Position numbers and translations under genes: made by a program. From Pseudomonadota bacterium (lineage in GTDB: Bacteria > Myxococcota_A > Polyangia > Polyangiales > Polyangiaceae), in the NCBI GenBank assembly GCA_023398955.1, contig JAEWRL010000068.1, positions 17,371 through 81,370 on the forward strand: DNA of 64,000 bases, given 5' to 3'. The notes under the pieces were generated by a model. It was not told the DNA's origin and did not search any database. It saw only the letters and a list, made by a program, of their open reading frames with translations. Shown here piece after piece: positions 46,001-55,245 of the stretch (position 1 is the first letter of the stretch; every line of letters starts with the position of its first letter).

Positions 46001-46783
46001 CTACTGGCTGGGCGCTTTGGCCACAACAACCATGGCCGGGCGGACGAGCCGATCTCCCATGCGGTATCCAGCCTGCACCTCGGCTGCCACTGTCCCGGGG
46101 GCGTGTTCCGATGTTTGCAGGTGTTGGATGGCTTCATGAACGGAGGGGTCGAAGGGTTTGGCGACGGTCTCGATCCGCTCGATCCCGATCCTCGAGAGCG
46201 TATCGAGGAACTGACGCATTACCAGATCGATGCCGTCAGCCAGTGCTTTGACTTCGGTCGCCGAGCTGGCATGGGCTGCGGCACGCTCAAGGTTGTCAAA
46301 AACGGGCAGCAACTCGCGAAGCAGCTCGCTACGACCTTGCTTCTCGGCATCGGCTACCTCTTTCCGTGAGCGCTTCCGGAAATTGTCGAAGTCTGCCGCG
46401 GTGCGAAGCAACTGGTCGCGCACCCTTGTCAGTTCTTCCGTGGCCGTCGTCTCCTCCGCCTCCTGGGAGCTGGATGCCTCCGGCTGCGCCGCGCGCTGCG
46501 ATGGATCGCCCGCTACCGTGGCGTCTGCAGGCGCCTCCTGGGGTGGCTCGGAATCGTCGAGGGTGCTGGACGCCGGGTTGCTCCAGGTTCCGCTTGCGCG
46601 CGAGCTGCCAGCATCCGATTCGCCGCCGCTGGTCTTGTCGCTGGACGAATCCGGCAGCCTGGACGCCGGATCGACCCCAGCCGCTGCGCCACCCTCCGCG
46701 ACGCCCTGTGGCGGTGTGCTTGCTTTCTCGCCCTCCTTGGAGGTCGCTGTCTTCGTTGTGGATTCTTCGGAGCTCTTGTTCAC
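46001..46783 (-). CDS. grpE: nucleotide exchange factor GrpE
   Basis: GrpE releases ADP from DnaK. Length is 260 from GTG 46783. Residues 1 to about 100 are a low-complexity Ser/Thr/Ala/Glu/Pro tail, far longer than in E. coli. The coiled-coil stalk (TEELTRVRDQLLRTAADFDNF, KRSRKEVADAEKQGRSELLR) and the beta domain (FDPSVHEAIQHLQTSEHAPG, VQAGYRMGDRLVRPAMVVVA) match the family. A promoter-like sequence ends just upstream of the GTG (see separate entry), giving almost no leader. dnaK is downstream, so the pair works as one unit. Confidence 0.94.
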   Translation of the reverse strand: MNKSSEESTTKTATSKEGEKASTPPQGVAEGGAAAGVDPASRLPDSSSDKTSGGESDAGSSRASGTWSNPASSTLDDSEPPQEAPADATVAGDPSQRAAQPEASSSQEAEETTATEELTRVRDQLLRTAADFDNFRKRSRKEVADAEKQGRSELLRELLPVFDNLERAAAHASSATEVKALADGIDLVMRQFLDTLSRIGIERIETVAKPFDPSVHEAIQHLQTSEHAPGTVAAEVQAGYRMGDRLVRPAMVVVAKAPSQ

Positions 46784-46792
46784 GAGGGCGAC

Positions 46793-46820
46793 ACTATAGC
46801 CACTGATTGCGCGCTGCCAA
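46793..46820 (-). promoter_or_regulatory. sigma70-type promoter for grpE-dnaK, near-leaderless
   Basis: Reading the minus strand, TTGGCA (46820-46815) and TATAGT (46798-46793) are 16 bases apart. Only nine bases separate TATAGT from GTG 46783, so transcription would begin about three bases before the start codon, and no Shine-Dalgarno sequence is present. The -35 element abuts the stop codon of the upstream gene. No CIRCE repeat overlaps it. Confidence 0.55.
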
Positions 46821-47960
46821 TCACTGCCCGGTCGAGAACGTATCCGGGGCCTGGGCCTGATCGGGGGCCTCCTCGCAGAGAGCCTGTCGCAACGCGACGA
46901 GGACCCCGCCTGTCGAGCGTGCGTCCTCCACCTGTGTCGGGTTTGGCGCGAACCAAGTGTCGATCCGCGGCAAGACCCAGAAGTCGGTGCCAGAGGACAA
47001 AGGGGCGACTAGCCGGGACGCATGGCCAGCCCTGCCATACCCGCTGGTCTCCGTCCAAAAGCAGGTTCCATTTGCTTTCGGGGCGAACAGATGCTCCCGG
47101 CCGGCTCGGATATGCACGCTGCGCCGCGCGATTTCCCGCCCGTCTTCCGAAATGGCGAGGACCTCCTGTCTGCCGGTAGGCCACTCTACCAGGGACCCGG
47201 CCCTTGCGCTCTCATTGCTGCTGGGCGCCACTTCGACAGCGGCCCGACCATCCACCGTGATCATGAGAGGTGAGTCCGTGAGGTTGAGGATTCTCACGGG
47301 CGCCCGGTACGCAGGATAGGTGACGAGGGCCAGCACGACGCTCACGGCCGGTCCGAAGAGCAACCATCGTGAGCGGCCGCCGCTGCTGCTGACCACTCGA
47401 GCTGCCGCAGAGCCGTTCGCGGCTGCTAGGCGTTGTGCCCACTCGGCGTTGGCGCAAAGAAAGAAACCGCGAGGTCCCCACCAACCGGCTTTCTCGCCCC
47501 AGAACCACCGAGAGCCGCCTCGTCGGGCCCGACCGTGCCATACAGCGAAAGCCATTGGGAAAAACGCGAGGGTCCCAGACAGTCCGGCGTGCACCACGGC
47601 TCCGAGCGTTGGAAGCACGAGTGGGAGTATCCCGGCCGCAGTGATGCCTAGGAGCGCCGATGCGGCGACCACACTAATCCGCGCCGTGACGACGGCCGCC
47701 GCATCCCGGTGGCACTCATTGCAGTACGGCACGATGAGCGTCGCGCCGCCCGGACCGCGCTCGCGAAGGGATTGGGTAGGCTCAGCGCAGCACCCTGCGC
47801 ACGCGTGCGGGCTGACGGCTCCGTAACTCGGTAGGCGGACGCTTCGCACCTCCCTCCGCCTCGCGTGTTTCCAGGGTGGTTTGCCGTCGAGGAACGTCCA
47901 TTCCGCGCTCGTCGCATCGTCGTCGGCTACGAACTCCGCACTGACATCTTCGCGGCTCAT
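46821..47960 (-). CDS. zinc-ribbon membrane protein, function unknown
   Basis: From ATG 47960 (GGAG six bases upstream; ATG 47963 is adjacent) the product has 379 residues. CAGCCAEPTQ and CNECHRDA near residues 50-85 form two CxxC pairs, a likely zinc ribbon, followed by two hydrophobic helices (about 92-140), a basic loop, a third helix (about 205-225) and a beta-rich C-terminal domain (VRILNLTDSPLMITVDGRAA, EVAPSSNESARAG). The C-terminal domain looks extracytoplasmic. I recognise no family for the whole. It ends at the grpE promoter; grpE and dnaK follow on the same strand. Confidence 0.7.
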   Translation of the reverse strand: MSREDVSAEFVADDDATSAEWTFLDGKPPWKHARRREVRSVRLPSYGAVSPHACAGCCAEPTQSLRERGPGGATLIVPYCNECHRDAAAVVTARISVVAASALLGITAAGILPLVLPTLGAVVHAGLSGTLAFFPMAFAVWHGRARRGGSRWFWGEKAGWWGPRGFFLCANAEWAQRLAAANGSAAARVVSSSGGRSRWLLFGPAVSVVLALVTYPAYRAPVRILNLTDSPLMITVDGRAAVEVAPSSNESARAGSLVEWPTGRQEVLAISEDGREIARRSVHIRAGREHLFAPKANGTCFWTETSGYGRAGHASRLVAPLSSGTDFWVLPRIDTWFAPNPTQVEDARSTGGVLVALRQALCEEAPDQAQAPDTFSTGQ

Positions 47961-48186
47961 CATCTGCTCCGGAAGGTTGGCGAGCCACTGCCGGCTCGTC
48001 GAGGCGATCGTAGTACGGGAGCGGGAGCTCGTGCATAGCAATGATCATGCCGGCCATGGGCGACGCACAGATTTGGGTGCGGCTGGCTGGTCAGCACTGT
48101 TCGCGGCAGGGCTCCGCGGTTGACCACCTCAGGTGCGCCGGCTTTCCTTGAGCTGGTGAGTGTCCGGCGGTAGGCCCCCCACGGTG

Positions 48187-50397
48187 ATGCCTGAACTCAA
48201 CGAGCCGCAGACGCAGGCCGTGCTTCATTCTGCGGGACCACTTTTGGTGTTTGCTGGTGCAGGGAGCGGAAAGACGAGGACTATCACCTACCGGATTGCG
48301 AACCTCATTTCGCGGCACGCCGTGCCCCCGTACCGACTCCTCGCGGTCACGTTCACGAACAAGGCTGCGGGAGAAATGAGGGCGAGGCTGGAACAGATTG
48401 CTGGCACGAGCATCGTACGGGACCTCTGGGTAGGTACCTTTCATTCTGTCTGTGCTCGTTTGCTCCGACGGTACCATGCGGAGGCGTCGCTTGGGCGCGA
48501 GTTCCTCATTTACGACGAGAGCGATCAGAAGGCTGTGGTCGCGCGTGCGATCAAGACGCTCAAAGTCGATGAGAAGCAGTTCCCGCCAAAGGCGGTGCTG
48601 TCTCGGATCCATGTGGACAAGCGCGAGGGACGAGGCCCAGATGCCATTGATGACAGTGACTTCTTCGCTCGGACCCACCGAACGCTCTACGAAGCGTATC
48701 AATCCGCATTGCGCGCGGCGAATGCTGTTGATTTCGAGGACCTCATCGTAGAGGTAATGCGAATCGCGGAGAATCCAAACACCGCTGCAGGTCAAGAGTT
48801 ACGGCAGATGTTCGATCACGTGCTCGTGGACGAGTTCCAGGACACCAACCTGACCCAGTACCGTCTCCTCAAAGCGCTCAGCTCCCACACTCGCAATCTT
48901 TGTGTCGTCGGCGACGATGATCAATCGATCTATCGATGGCGAGGCGCGGACGTGCGTATCATACGCAACTTCCGGAGGGATTTCTCGGACGCGACCATCG
49001 TTAAGCTGGAACAGAACTACAGATCTACGGCCAACATCGTGCGCGCCGCTTTGGGTGTCATCGAGCCGTCCGAAGAGCGAGTGCCCAAGAAGCTATGGAC
49101 GGACAGCGTGGACGGCGCGCCCATCGTCGTGCACGCCGTCCGTGACGAACGGGACGAGGCGGCCGCCGTGGCGACCAGCGTCGCCGAAGCGATTGCCAGC
49201 GGTACGCCTCCGACGGATATTGCCGTATTCTATCGCGTTCACGCTCAGTCGCGTGTCATTGAGGAGGCGTTTCGCGCAGACCGCATACCTTATCAAATCA
49301 TCGGCGGCACCCGGTTCTTCGATCGCGCGGAGGTCAAGGATGCTCTCGCCTACCTTCGCCTCGTCGAGAATCCGCGGAGCGACGCGGATCTTTTGCGAAT
49401 CATCAATGTCCCCACGCGCGGTATTGGCGCGAAGACGATCGAGAAGCTGTTCGAGACGGCTGCGGAGCGAGGCACGTCTGCCTTCGATGCGATTGATGCT
49501 CTGCTCCGTGGTCCGGCCTTGGCGAGCGCAGCGAAACGGCGCCTCGCGGCGTTTCGCGATCTCATGGAGCACCTGCGGCAGGCGCGAACTGAGCTTGGTC
49601 CGCGCGCGCTGGGTGAACAGGTCCTCGAACGTACGGGCTACCGAGCGCTATTGCGTCAGCAGGATACGGCGGAGAGCGACGCAAGACTGGAAAACCTCGA
49701 GGAGCTTCTCGGCTCCCTGAGTGAATACGAGTACGACGCGGGGCAAGCCGGAGAGCCAGCGACCCTCAGCGGCTACCTCGAGCGAGTGTGTCTCGTGGCG
49801 GCGATCGATTCCATGCGAGACACCGCCTGCGTTCTCCTGATGACAGTACATGCTGCGAAGGGACTCGAGTTCGACTCGGTCTTCATTACGGGGATGGAAG
49901 AGGAGGTGTTTCCATACCGTGGAGTCGATGGTCGACGACCAGACGAGCTCGAAGAAGAGCGGCGTCTCGCGTATGTGGCAATCACGAGAGCGCGGCGCCA
50001 GCTCGTCATCACGCATGCGATGTCTCGCACGCTGTTTGGAAGAAGCCGATATCTTGAGCCGAGCCGGTTCCTTGGAAACCTGCCCCCAGCCGTCGTCGAG
50101 CATGTGGGCAATCCGGAGTGCTGGCCAGGTATGATGGACGGGCGCTCGGCGGACGCACGTTGGGGCACGTCGGCAATCACGCTGCGACCGGGCGAGCGCT
50201 TCATCGAACGCGATGAAGTCGAGCCAGCCCCGAGCGATGAACCGGGCGTCGTCGTCCGACCGGGAGATGCCGTGCTCCACAAACGCTTCGGCAAGGGAGT
50301 GGTGGAACGGGTCGAGATGGGGGTTGCGCCCGCCGTAGTGGCGCGCTTTCCCGGGTTTGGCGTTCGCAAAGTACTCGCGCAGTATCTGAGCTACTAG
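48187..50397 (+). CDS. UvrD/PcrA-type ATP-dependent DNA helicase
   Basis: A 736-residue superfamily 1A helicase, 3' to 5', working in excision repair, replication restart or recombination control. LNEPQTQAVLHSAGPLLVFAG begins motif Q and AGAGSGKTRTITYRI is Walker A; LLAVTFTNKAAGEMRARL is motif Ia, HVLVDEFQDTN motif II, VVGDDDQSIYRWRGAD motif III, LEQNYRSTANI motif IV, LLMTVHAAKGLEFDSVFI motif V and RLAYVAITRARRQLVITHA motif VI. The C-terminal VLHKRFGKGVVERVEMG is the Tudor-like domain typical of PcrA/UvrD that contacts RNA polymerase. ATG 48187 is preferred; GTG 48184 or 48160 are possible. It is divergent from the zinc-ribbon protein. Confidence 0.95.
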   Translation: MPELNEPQTQAVLHSAGPLLVFAGAGSGKTRTITYRIANLISRHAVPPYRLLAVTFTNKAAGEMRARLEQIAGTSIVRDLWVGTFHSVCARLLRRYHAEASLGREFLIYDESDQKAVVARAIKTLKVDEKQFPPKAVLSRIHVDKREGRGPDAIDDSDFFARTHRTLYEAYQSALRAANAVDFEDLIVEVMRIAENPNTAAGQELRQMFDHVLVDEFQDTNLTQYRLLKALSSHTRNLCVVGDDDQSIYRWRGADVRIIRNFRRDFSDATIVKLEQNYRSTANIVRAALGVIEPSEERVPKKLWTDSVDGAPIVVHAVRDERDEAAAVATSVAEAIASGTPPTDIAVFYRVHAQSRVIEEAFRADRIPYQIIGGTRFFDRAEVKDALAYLRLVENPRSDADLLRIINVPTRGIGAKTIEKLFETAAERGTSAFDAIDALLRGPALASAAKRRLAAFRDLMEHLRQARTELGPRALGEQVLERTGYRALLRQQDTAESDARLENLEELLGSLSEYEYDAGQAGEPATLSGYLERVCLVAAIDSMRDTACVLLMTVHAAKGLEFDSVFITGMEEEVFPYRGVDGRRPDELEEERRLAYVAITRARRQLVITHAMSRTLFGRSRYLEPSRFLGNLPPAVVEHVGNPECWPGMMDGRSADARWGTSAITLRPGERFIERDEVEPAPSDEPGVVVRPGDAVLHKRFGKGVVERVEMGVAPAVVARFPGFGVRKVLAQYLSY

Positions 50398-50510
50398 GGC
50401 TGGGTCACTCGCGGCGCGGCTGCGCTCAGGATCCCGTTCCCCCAAGACGCGCCACTTCTGCTGTGAGCCGTTGTCACCTCCGATTCGTGGCTCTATGAAT
50501 TGGCTCGCCC

Positions 50511-50825
50511 ATGACGACCAAGCGCCTCACGTATCTCGAGCAAGTAGTGCAGAGCGGTGCCGCGGAGGCGTTCGCCCGTTATGCCCTCGCCCTCGAGTAC
50601 CGCAAAGCCGGGCGCTTGGAGGATGCCATGGGCGTTTTTGAGCGGCTGCGCGCGCACGAGCCAGAGTACCTTCCGATGTACCTGATGGCGGGACAAATCC
50701 TGCTGGAATCGGGCGCCGATGAAAGGGCGTCTACCTGGCTTTCTCAGGGGTTGGCGCTGGCGCGTGAGCGAGGCGACGCCAAGGCTGCTGGCGAGCTGGA
50801 AGAAGCCCTTGCCGGCTGTTCTTGA
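50511..50825 (+). CDS. small TPR protein
   Basis: A 104-residue protein made of about two to three TPR-like helical pairs: AFARYALALEYRKAGRLEDA (repeat 1), YLPMYLMAGQILLESGADER (repeat 2) and a third pair. This composition is typical of protein-protein adaptors. No other domain or signal is visible. It ends 20 bases before the convergent end of the kinase/ATPase gene. Partner unknown. Confidence 0.8.
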   Translation: MTTKRLTYLEQVVQSGAAEAFARYALALEYRKAGRLEDAMGVFERLRAHEPEYLPMYLMAGQILLESGADERASTWLSQGLALARERGDAKAAGELEEALAGCS

Positions 50826-50844
50826 GTGTCGCCGGCCTCCGGTC

Positions 50845-53800
50845 TCAGGAGGAGCGCTCGCTATCACGACCCGGGCCTCCGTTCAGGATCTGTCGAACAA
50901 GGTGCCGGTGGAGATAACGCTCGCGCAGCTCGACATCGCGGATCTGTCCGAGCAAGCTGCGGGCGTATTCGGCGGCAGAGCTGCGGAGCTTTGCCGCCTG
51001 TGGTGAGCCGGCGCGATCCAGGGCGTCGCAGCACAGGGCCCGAGTCGCCAGTCCGTACTCCGAACCCTGAACCGCCTCGATCGCTCCCAGAGCCGTGGTC
51101 GCCAGGAGTATGCCCGTGTGGTTCTCATGGGCGTCGACCCGCGCCGCTGCTTCTACCGCCATCGCGAAGAAATGAAATGCGACGTATGCTTGGGCTTCTG
51201 CGGCCTGCCTTGCATCGAAAGCATACATGATCGCTTCCGCCGAGCTGTCTTCCGCGCGCGCCAGCAAGCCGCGCAGTATCTTCTCATGGATTTGGTCGTA
51301 AGCGCTCCCGCTGATCTCCGTGAGGACACCCGCCTCTTGCACCAGAGTCTGAGCCTGTTCCTTGTCACCGACCTCGAGAAGGAACTCCGCCATGCATAGC
51401 AGGGTGTCTGCGTGGGCGTCTTGGTCCCCGTAGCGCTCGTGAGCTTCGCGGGCGCGCTTCAGATAGCCGAGACCGCGATCATAGTCGCCGAGGCTGGCGT
51501 AGCTTTGACCGATGTTGCTCAGAGTTCGTGCAATCTGAAACCGGCCGCCGATGGCGAGGTCGATGCGGATTGCCTCCGTTCCGAGGGCGATGGCGTCCTC
51601 GAAGCGCCCGAGCACGTACATCGCGAAGGCCAGCGAGTTCTTTGCTCGTGCCTCCAGCCGGCGTGCCCCAACCTTGCGGAATACGGCGATTGCTTCCGCA
51701 TGAGCCTCGATGGCTTCGTGAACCCGTCCAACCCGATGTAGCAGGGTGCCCCGTGCTCGCAGTACCTCGGCACGCTGTCTCGGAGGGACCTCGGGGCTGC
51801 GTGCCGTTTCCAGGGCACGATCCATCGCCGAGAGCGCGCCCTGCATATCGCCGAGGTCGCGAAGCATCTCAGCGACCAGGGCTTGGGAGCGTACCTCTAT
51901 GACGTGGGCCTGCGCTTGATGGGCCACTAGCTCCGCCTGTTGCGCCGAAGCCAAGCCCCGGGCAAGGTGCCCCGCTTCGAGTTCGAGCAGGGCGGTCCGC
52001 TGCAGCGCCGTGGCAACGCGTAAGGGATTCCCGCTACGCCGTGCTAGTTCGCGAAGAGCTTTCAGGTGTTGGCGCCTCTCCCGCGACCGACCTTGGACAC
52101 GTGCCAGTGCTTCGAGCGACTCCAGCGCGTCGAGGCGACGTTCGTCCTCGGCTGGGAGCAGAGCGAGGGCACGATTGAAGTAGCGCGTCGCCAGTCGAAG
52201 CTGATAGCTGCCCCGTGCGGCGAACGCCGCCCTCAAGTAAAAGACAGCGGCATCCGTGCGTCGGTTTCCACCAGCCAGGTGGCGTGCCACCACGGCTGCT
52301 CGCAGGCCTTCGCCCATGGGGGTCTCCGCCAGGAGCTCCCCCAGCTTGCGGTGCATCGCGACCCGCGAGCCCGTCGGAATGGATAGGTAGGCGACGTCGC
52401 GCGTCAGCGGAAGGCGAACGTCTACCGCCGAGCCCTTCATCTCGCAGAGTCCGCGTGCGCAGAGTCGCGCAACGGTATCGGTGCTGTCGCGATCGAGCAG
52501 GTTATCGAGTGTATCTTGATTCAAGGGGCCGCCGCTGATGGCCAGCCACTCGATGATGGCTTGTTCGTCTTCCGGAAGCTCATTCAGACGATCGGCGATC
52601 AACTGCTCCAAGGTAGACGGCAGAGAGGCAGCCGGGCTGGCCCCCGACTCGGTTCGGACGAGTTCGAGAGTGCCATCGGGGCGATCGCGGAGCTCGAGCG
52701 CTCCCCTTTCGATGAGTGCTTCGACCATCTCCAGGGCGAAGAAGGGATTTCCGCCGACACGAGGCAACAGATCGGTGCAAACTGCTTCCACGCCGTGGCT
52801 CGCGCCCAGCCTAGTACGGAGCAATCGAACCTGGTCGTCGCCGTTCAAGCCCTTGAGTTCCAGCCGGACGATTCCGTCCAACAGGGTGGCGAGCTTCTCG
52901 TCGGGGCGTGAGACCAACAACAAAAACACTGGCAGCTGCTCTGCGCTCTGGAGGAGGTCACGCGCGAGCTCGAGCGTCGGGCGGTCGCACCACTGCAGCC
53001 CTTCTATGACGACGACGAGGGGGTGCTCCTCGGTCGCGTGAGCGAGCGCAGCGCACATGCCTGTCTCGAGGTGCTGTTTGTAGAACGCAGCTTCCGCCTC
53101 GTCGGCAGCTTCCGCGACGAGTCCCGTCGCCATACCAGCGAGGGTCTGCACGAGGCGTTCCTTCTGCTCCGCATCATCGCCCAGCGATAGCTGCTCGAGA
53201 AGCCGTCCTCTCACTGTCTCCAGAGAGTCTTCTTGAGAGACGCCGACAAGCTCACGGAACCACTCGGCAAGGGCGGAGAACGGCAGCTCGCTCCGCGCGG
53301 GCGAGCACTCGACGCGCACGACGGTCGCGGAGCTCGTGAGCTCGGAGACGAATGTTGTCACCAGGGCAGTCTTCCCAATTCCCATCTCTCCATACACGAC
53401 GCGCGCGGTCGCTTTGCCTGCGTCTGGTTCGTCGCCTTTGCTGGCGACCTTGTGAAATGCTGCCTGGAGGTCGGCTATCTCGGCATCTCGACCGACCAGG
53501 TCACTCGAAGCCTTGGCAAGCGCTACCTGCTTTTCCTCGCGAGTGAGAGGACGCAGAAGGGAGTGTATGCGCATGTTTCGCGGGAGATTGCGCTCGCCGC
53601 TGCTCTCGAGCTCCAGGGTTGGCGCATCCCCCCAGATGAACTCGCGTCGGACCAGCCGATACAGCCCCCCCGCGACCCACGTTCCGCCAGCGGGAGCCTG
53701 GGACGCTAACATGTCCGCCAGTGTAATGCCGGGCTCCTGGACCGCGTGCTGCACCAGGTGCCCAGCTTCGTCGCGGGTCCCTGTAGCCACAGCGCGGACG

Positions 53801-55245
53801 ATACCGACGCTTGCATGAAGCTCGACCGGCATGTCCTCGCTGGCACCCTGGATCGCTTCATGAATGTCGACGGCCAGCCACGCGGCGTCCGACGCTGCTC
53901 GTCCCGGCTCCGCCATCAAACCGACCACAGCGCGGGCTGTGCCGCTGAGACGCTGATGAAACCCGTAGCGGTGGAGATCCCAGGCCAGGCGCGCCCCCCG
54001 TTTGAATGCGATCTCGTCGAGGGTTCCCCGCAACTGCTCCACGAGCCGGGACGCGTTGTCCGCACCTGCCGCTTCCTGAAGCTGTTCGAACCCGTGTACC
54101 CGTACCGTCACCACCGCAACGTGCCGCACCTCGCGACCCGAGCGGCCGCGTGACACCCGACCGAAGCGGCGTGCACTTGCCTCCGAGCCGTAGCCGTCCT
54201 TGACGCTCGAACTCGACTCTCCGTCCTCGGCATAGCGGCGTGCAACGCTCGCACTCGCACTCGCACTCGCACTTGCGCCTTCGAGCTGCTGAACCCCGGG
54301 CGAAGTGTGCTCCCGACTCACAAGATCCGCGATGAGCATCTCCAGTACGTGGGAGTCCACGAGCTGCTGCTTTCGGAACAGAAGCCGCGTGATCGCGCCA
54401 GCCAAGTCGCGTGCCGATGCGAAACGATCGTCGGGGTTCTTGGCCAGCGACTGCATCACAACAGCTTCCAGCTCGGTCGGAATCTCGCGGGCGAACATGC
54501 TCGGTGGTTCGACGTTGCCCGCGCGCACTATCTCGAGCAGCTCGTGGCCCTCTGCCGCACCATGGAGAGGTCTCCCCGTCAGCAGCTCGTGGAAGACGAC
54601 GCCGAGGGAGTAGATGTCCGTTCGGCGGTCCACGCGCTCGGCGCGCGCCTGCTCCGGCGACATGTACGCGGTCTTCCCTTTGAGAACTCCCAGCTCCTCG
54701 CGAAAGAGATTGGCCGAAGCAATGCCGAAATCAGCGATTTTCACCGACCCTTCGAAACTGAGCAAGATATTCTGGGGAGAGACGTCGCGGTGCACGATCT
54801 CCATCGGACTTCCCGCTTCATCACGCCGCTCGTGAGCATAGTGGAGGCCCTTGGCGACCTCAGCGACTATGTACGCGCCGACGAATGGCGGGATTCGGCT
54901 GCGCTTTGCCCGCGCGGCGCGCATCAGCTTCCGCAGGTCGGGGCCCTCTACGTACTCCATGCTGAGTAGCTGGCCTTCCTCGCCGTAGTCCTGGAACTCG
55001 TACACCTGAACGATGTTCGGATGATTGAGACGAGTGGCGAGCTGGGCTTCCTCCGCGAACATGGTGCGAAAGCGGCGCGACGAGCCGTGTTGAGGAAGTA
55101 CTCGTTTTACGACCAGCAGCTTGAAGGTTCCTTCGGCCCCCCTCTTTTTGGCAAGGAAGACCTCCGCCATTCCACCGACACCGAGCCGTCGAATGATCTC
55201 GAACTCCGCGAGGTGGTCTGGAGCTGGCCGGTCTTTCCGAGTCAC
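50845..55245 (-). CDS. Ser/Thr kinase - pseudocyclase - AAA ATPase - TPR fusion protein
   Basis: A 1,466-residue protein. Residues 12-290 are an active-looking Ser/Thr kinase: RLGVGGMAEVFLAKK loop, Lys47, HRDVSPQN at 152-159, DFG at 172-174 and YMSPEQA at 194-200. A disordered Ser/Ala linker holds the 6-bp repeats (about 324-333). Residues about 375-540 resemble a class III nucleotidyl cyclase domain but lack the metal Asp (VTVRVHGF) and should be inactive. Residues about 583-870 form a STAND/AAA-type ATPase with Walker A GEMGIGKT (619-626) and LVVVIEGLQWCD as Walker B. The last about 480 residues are TPR-rich repeats. The layout suggests a signal-dependent kinase regulated by ligand or partner binding through its TPR sensor. 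Start GTG 55245. Confidence 0.85.
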   Translation of the reverse strand: MTRKDRPAPDHLAEFEIIRRLGVGGMAEVFLAKKRGAEGTFKLLVVKRVLPQHGSSRRFRTMFAEEAQLATRLNHPNIVQVYEFQDYGEEGQLLSMEYVEGPDLRKLMRAARAKRSRIPPFVGAYIVAEVAKGLHYAHERRDEAGSPMEIVHRDVSPQNILLSFEGSVKIADFGIASANLFREELGVLKGKTAYMSPEQARAERVDRRTDIYSLGVVFHELLTGRPLHGAAEGHELLEIVRAGNVEPPSMFAREIPTELEAVVMQSLAKNPDDRFASARDLAGAITRLLFRKQQLVDSHVLEMLIADLVSREHTSPGVQQLEGASASASASASVARRYAEDGESSSSVKDGYGSEASARRFGRVSRGRSGREVRHVAVVTVRVHGFEQLQEAAGADNASRLVEQLRGTLDEIAFKRGARLAWDLHRYGFHQRLSGTARAVVGLMAEPGRAASDAAWLAVDIHEAIQGASEDMPVELHASVGIVRAVATGTRDEAGHLVQHAVQEPGITLADMLASQAPAGGTWVAGGLYRLVRREFIWGDAPTLELESSGERNLPRNMRIHSLLRPLTREEKQVALAKASSDLVGRDAEIADLQAAFHKVASKGDEPDAGKATARVVYGEMGIGKTALVTTFVSELTSSATVVRVECSPARSELPFSALAEWFRELVGVSQEDSLETVRGRLLEQLSLGDDAEQKERLVQTLAGMATGLVAEAADEAEAAFYKQHLETGMCAALAHATEEHPLVVVIEGLQWCDRPTLELARDLLQSAEQLPVFLLLVSRPDEKLATLLDGIVRLELKGLNGDDQVRLLRTRLGASHGVEAVCTDLLPRVGGNPFFALEMVEALIERGALELRDRPDGTLELVRTESGASPAASLPSTLEQLIADRLNELPEDEQAIIEWLAISGGPLNQDTLDNLLDRDSTDTVARLCARGLCEMKGSAVDVRLPLTRDVAYLSIPTGSRVAMHRKLGELLAETPMGEGLRAAVVARHLAGGNRRTDAAVFYLRAAFAARGSYQLRLATRYFNRALALLPAEDERRLDALESLEALARVQGRSRERRQHLKALRELARRSGNPLRVATALQRTALLELEAGHLARGLASAQQAELVAHQAQAHVIEVRSQALVAEMLRDLGDMQGALSAMDRALETARSPEVPPRQRAEVLRARGTLLHRVGRVHEAIEAHAEAIAVFRKVGARRLEARAKNSLAFAMYVLGRFEDAIALGTEAIRIDLAIGGRFQIARTLSNIGQSYASLGDYDRGLGYLKRAREAHERYGDQDAHADTLLCMAEFLLEVGDKEQAQTLVQEAGVLTEISGSAYDQIHEKILRGLLARAEDSSAEAIMYAFDARQAAEAQAYVAFHFFAMAVEAAARVDAHENHTGILLATTALGAIEAVQGSEYGLATRALCCDALDRAGSPQAAKLRSSAAEYARSLLGQIRDVELRERYLHRHLVRQILNGGPGRDSERSS
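54249..54272. repeat. hexanucleotide repeat (TCGCAC)4 in kinase linker
   Basis: Four perfect TCGCAC units follow one another and are flanked by degenerate copies; on the coding strand they encode alternating Ser-Ala. The unit is a multiple of three, so gain or loss of copies would only change linker length between the kinase and the pseudocyclase domains. Confidence 0.85.
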
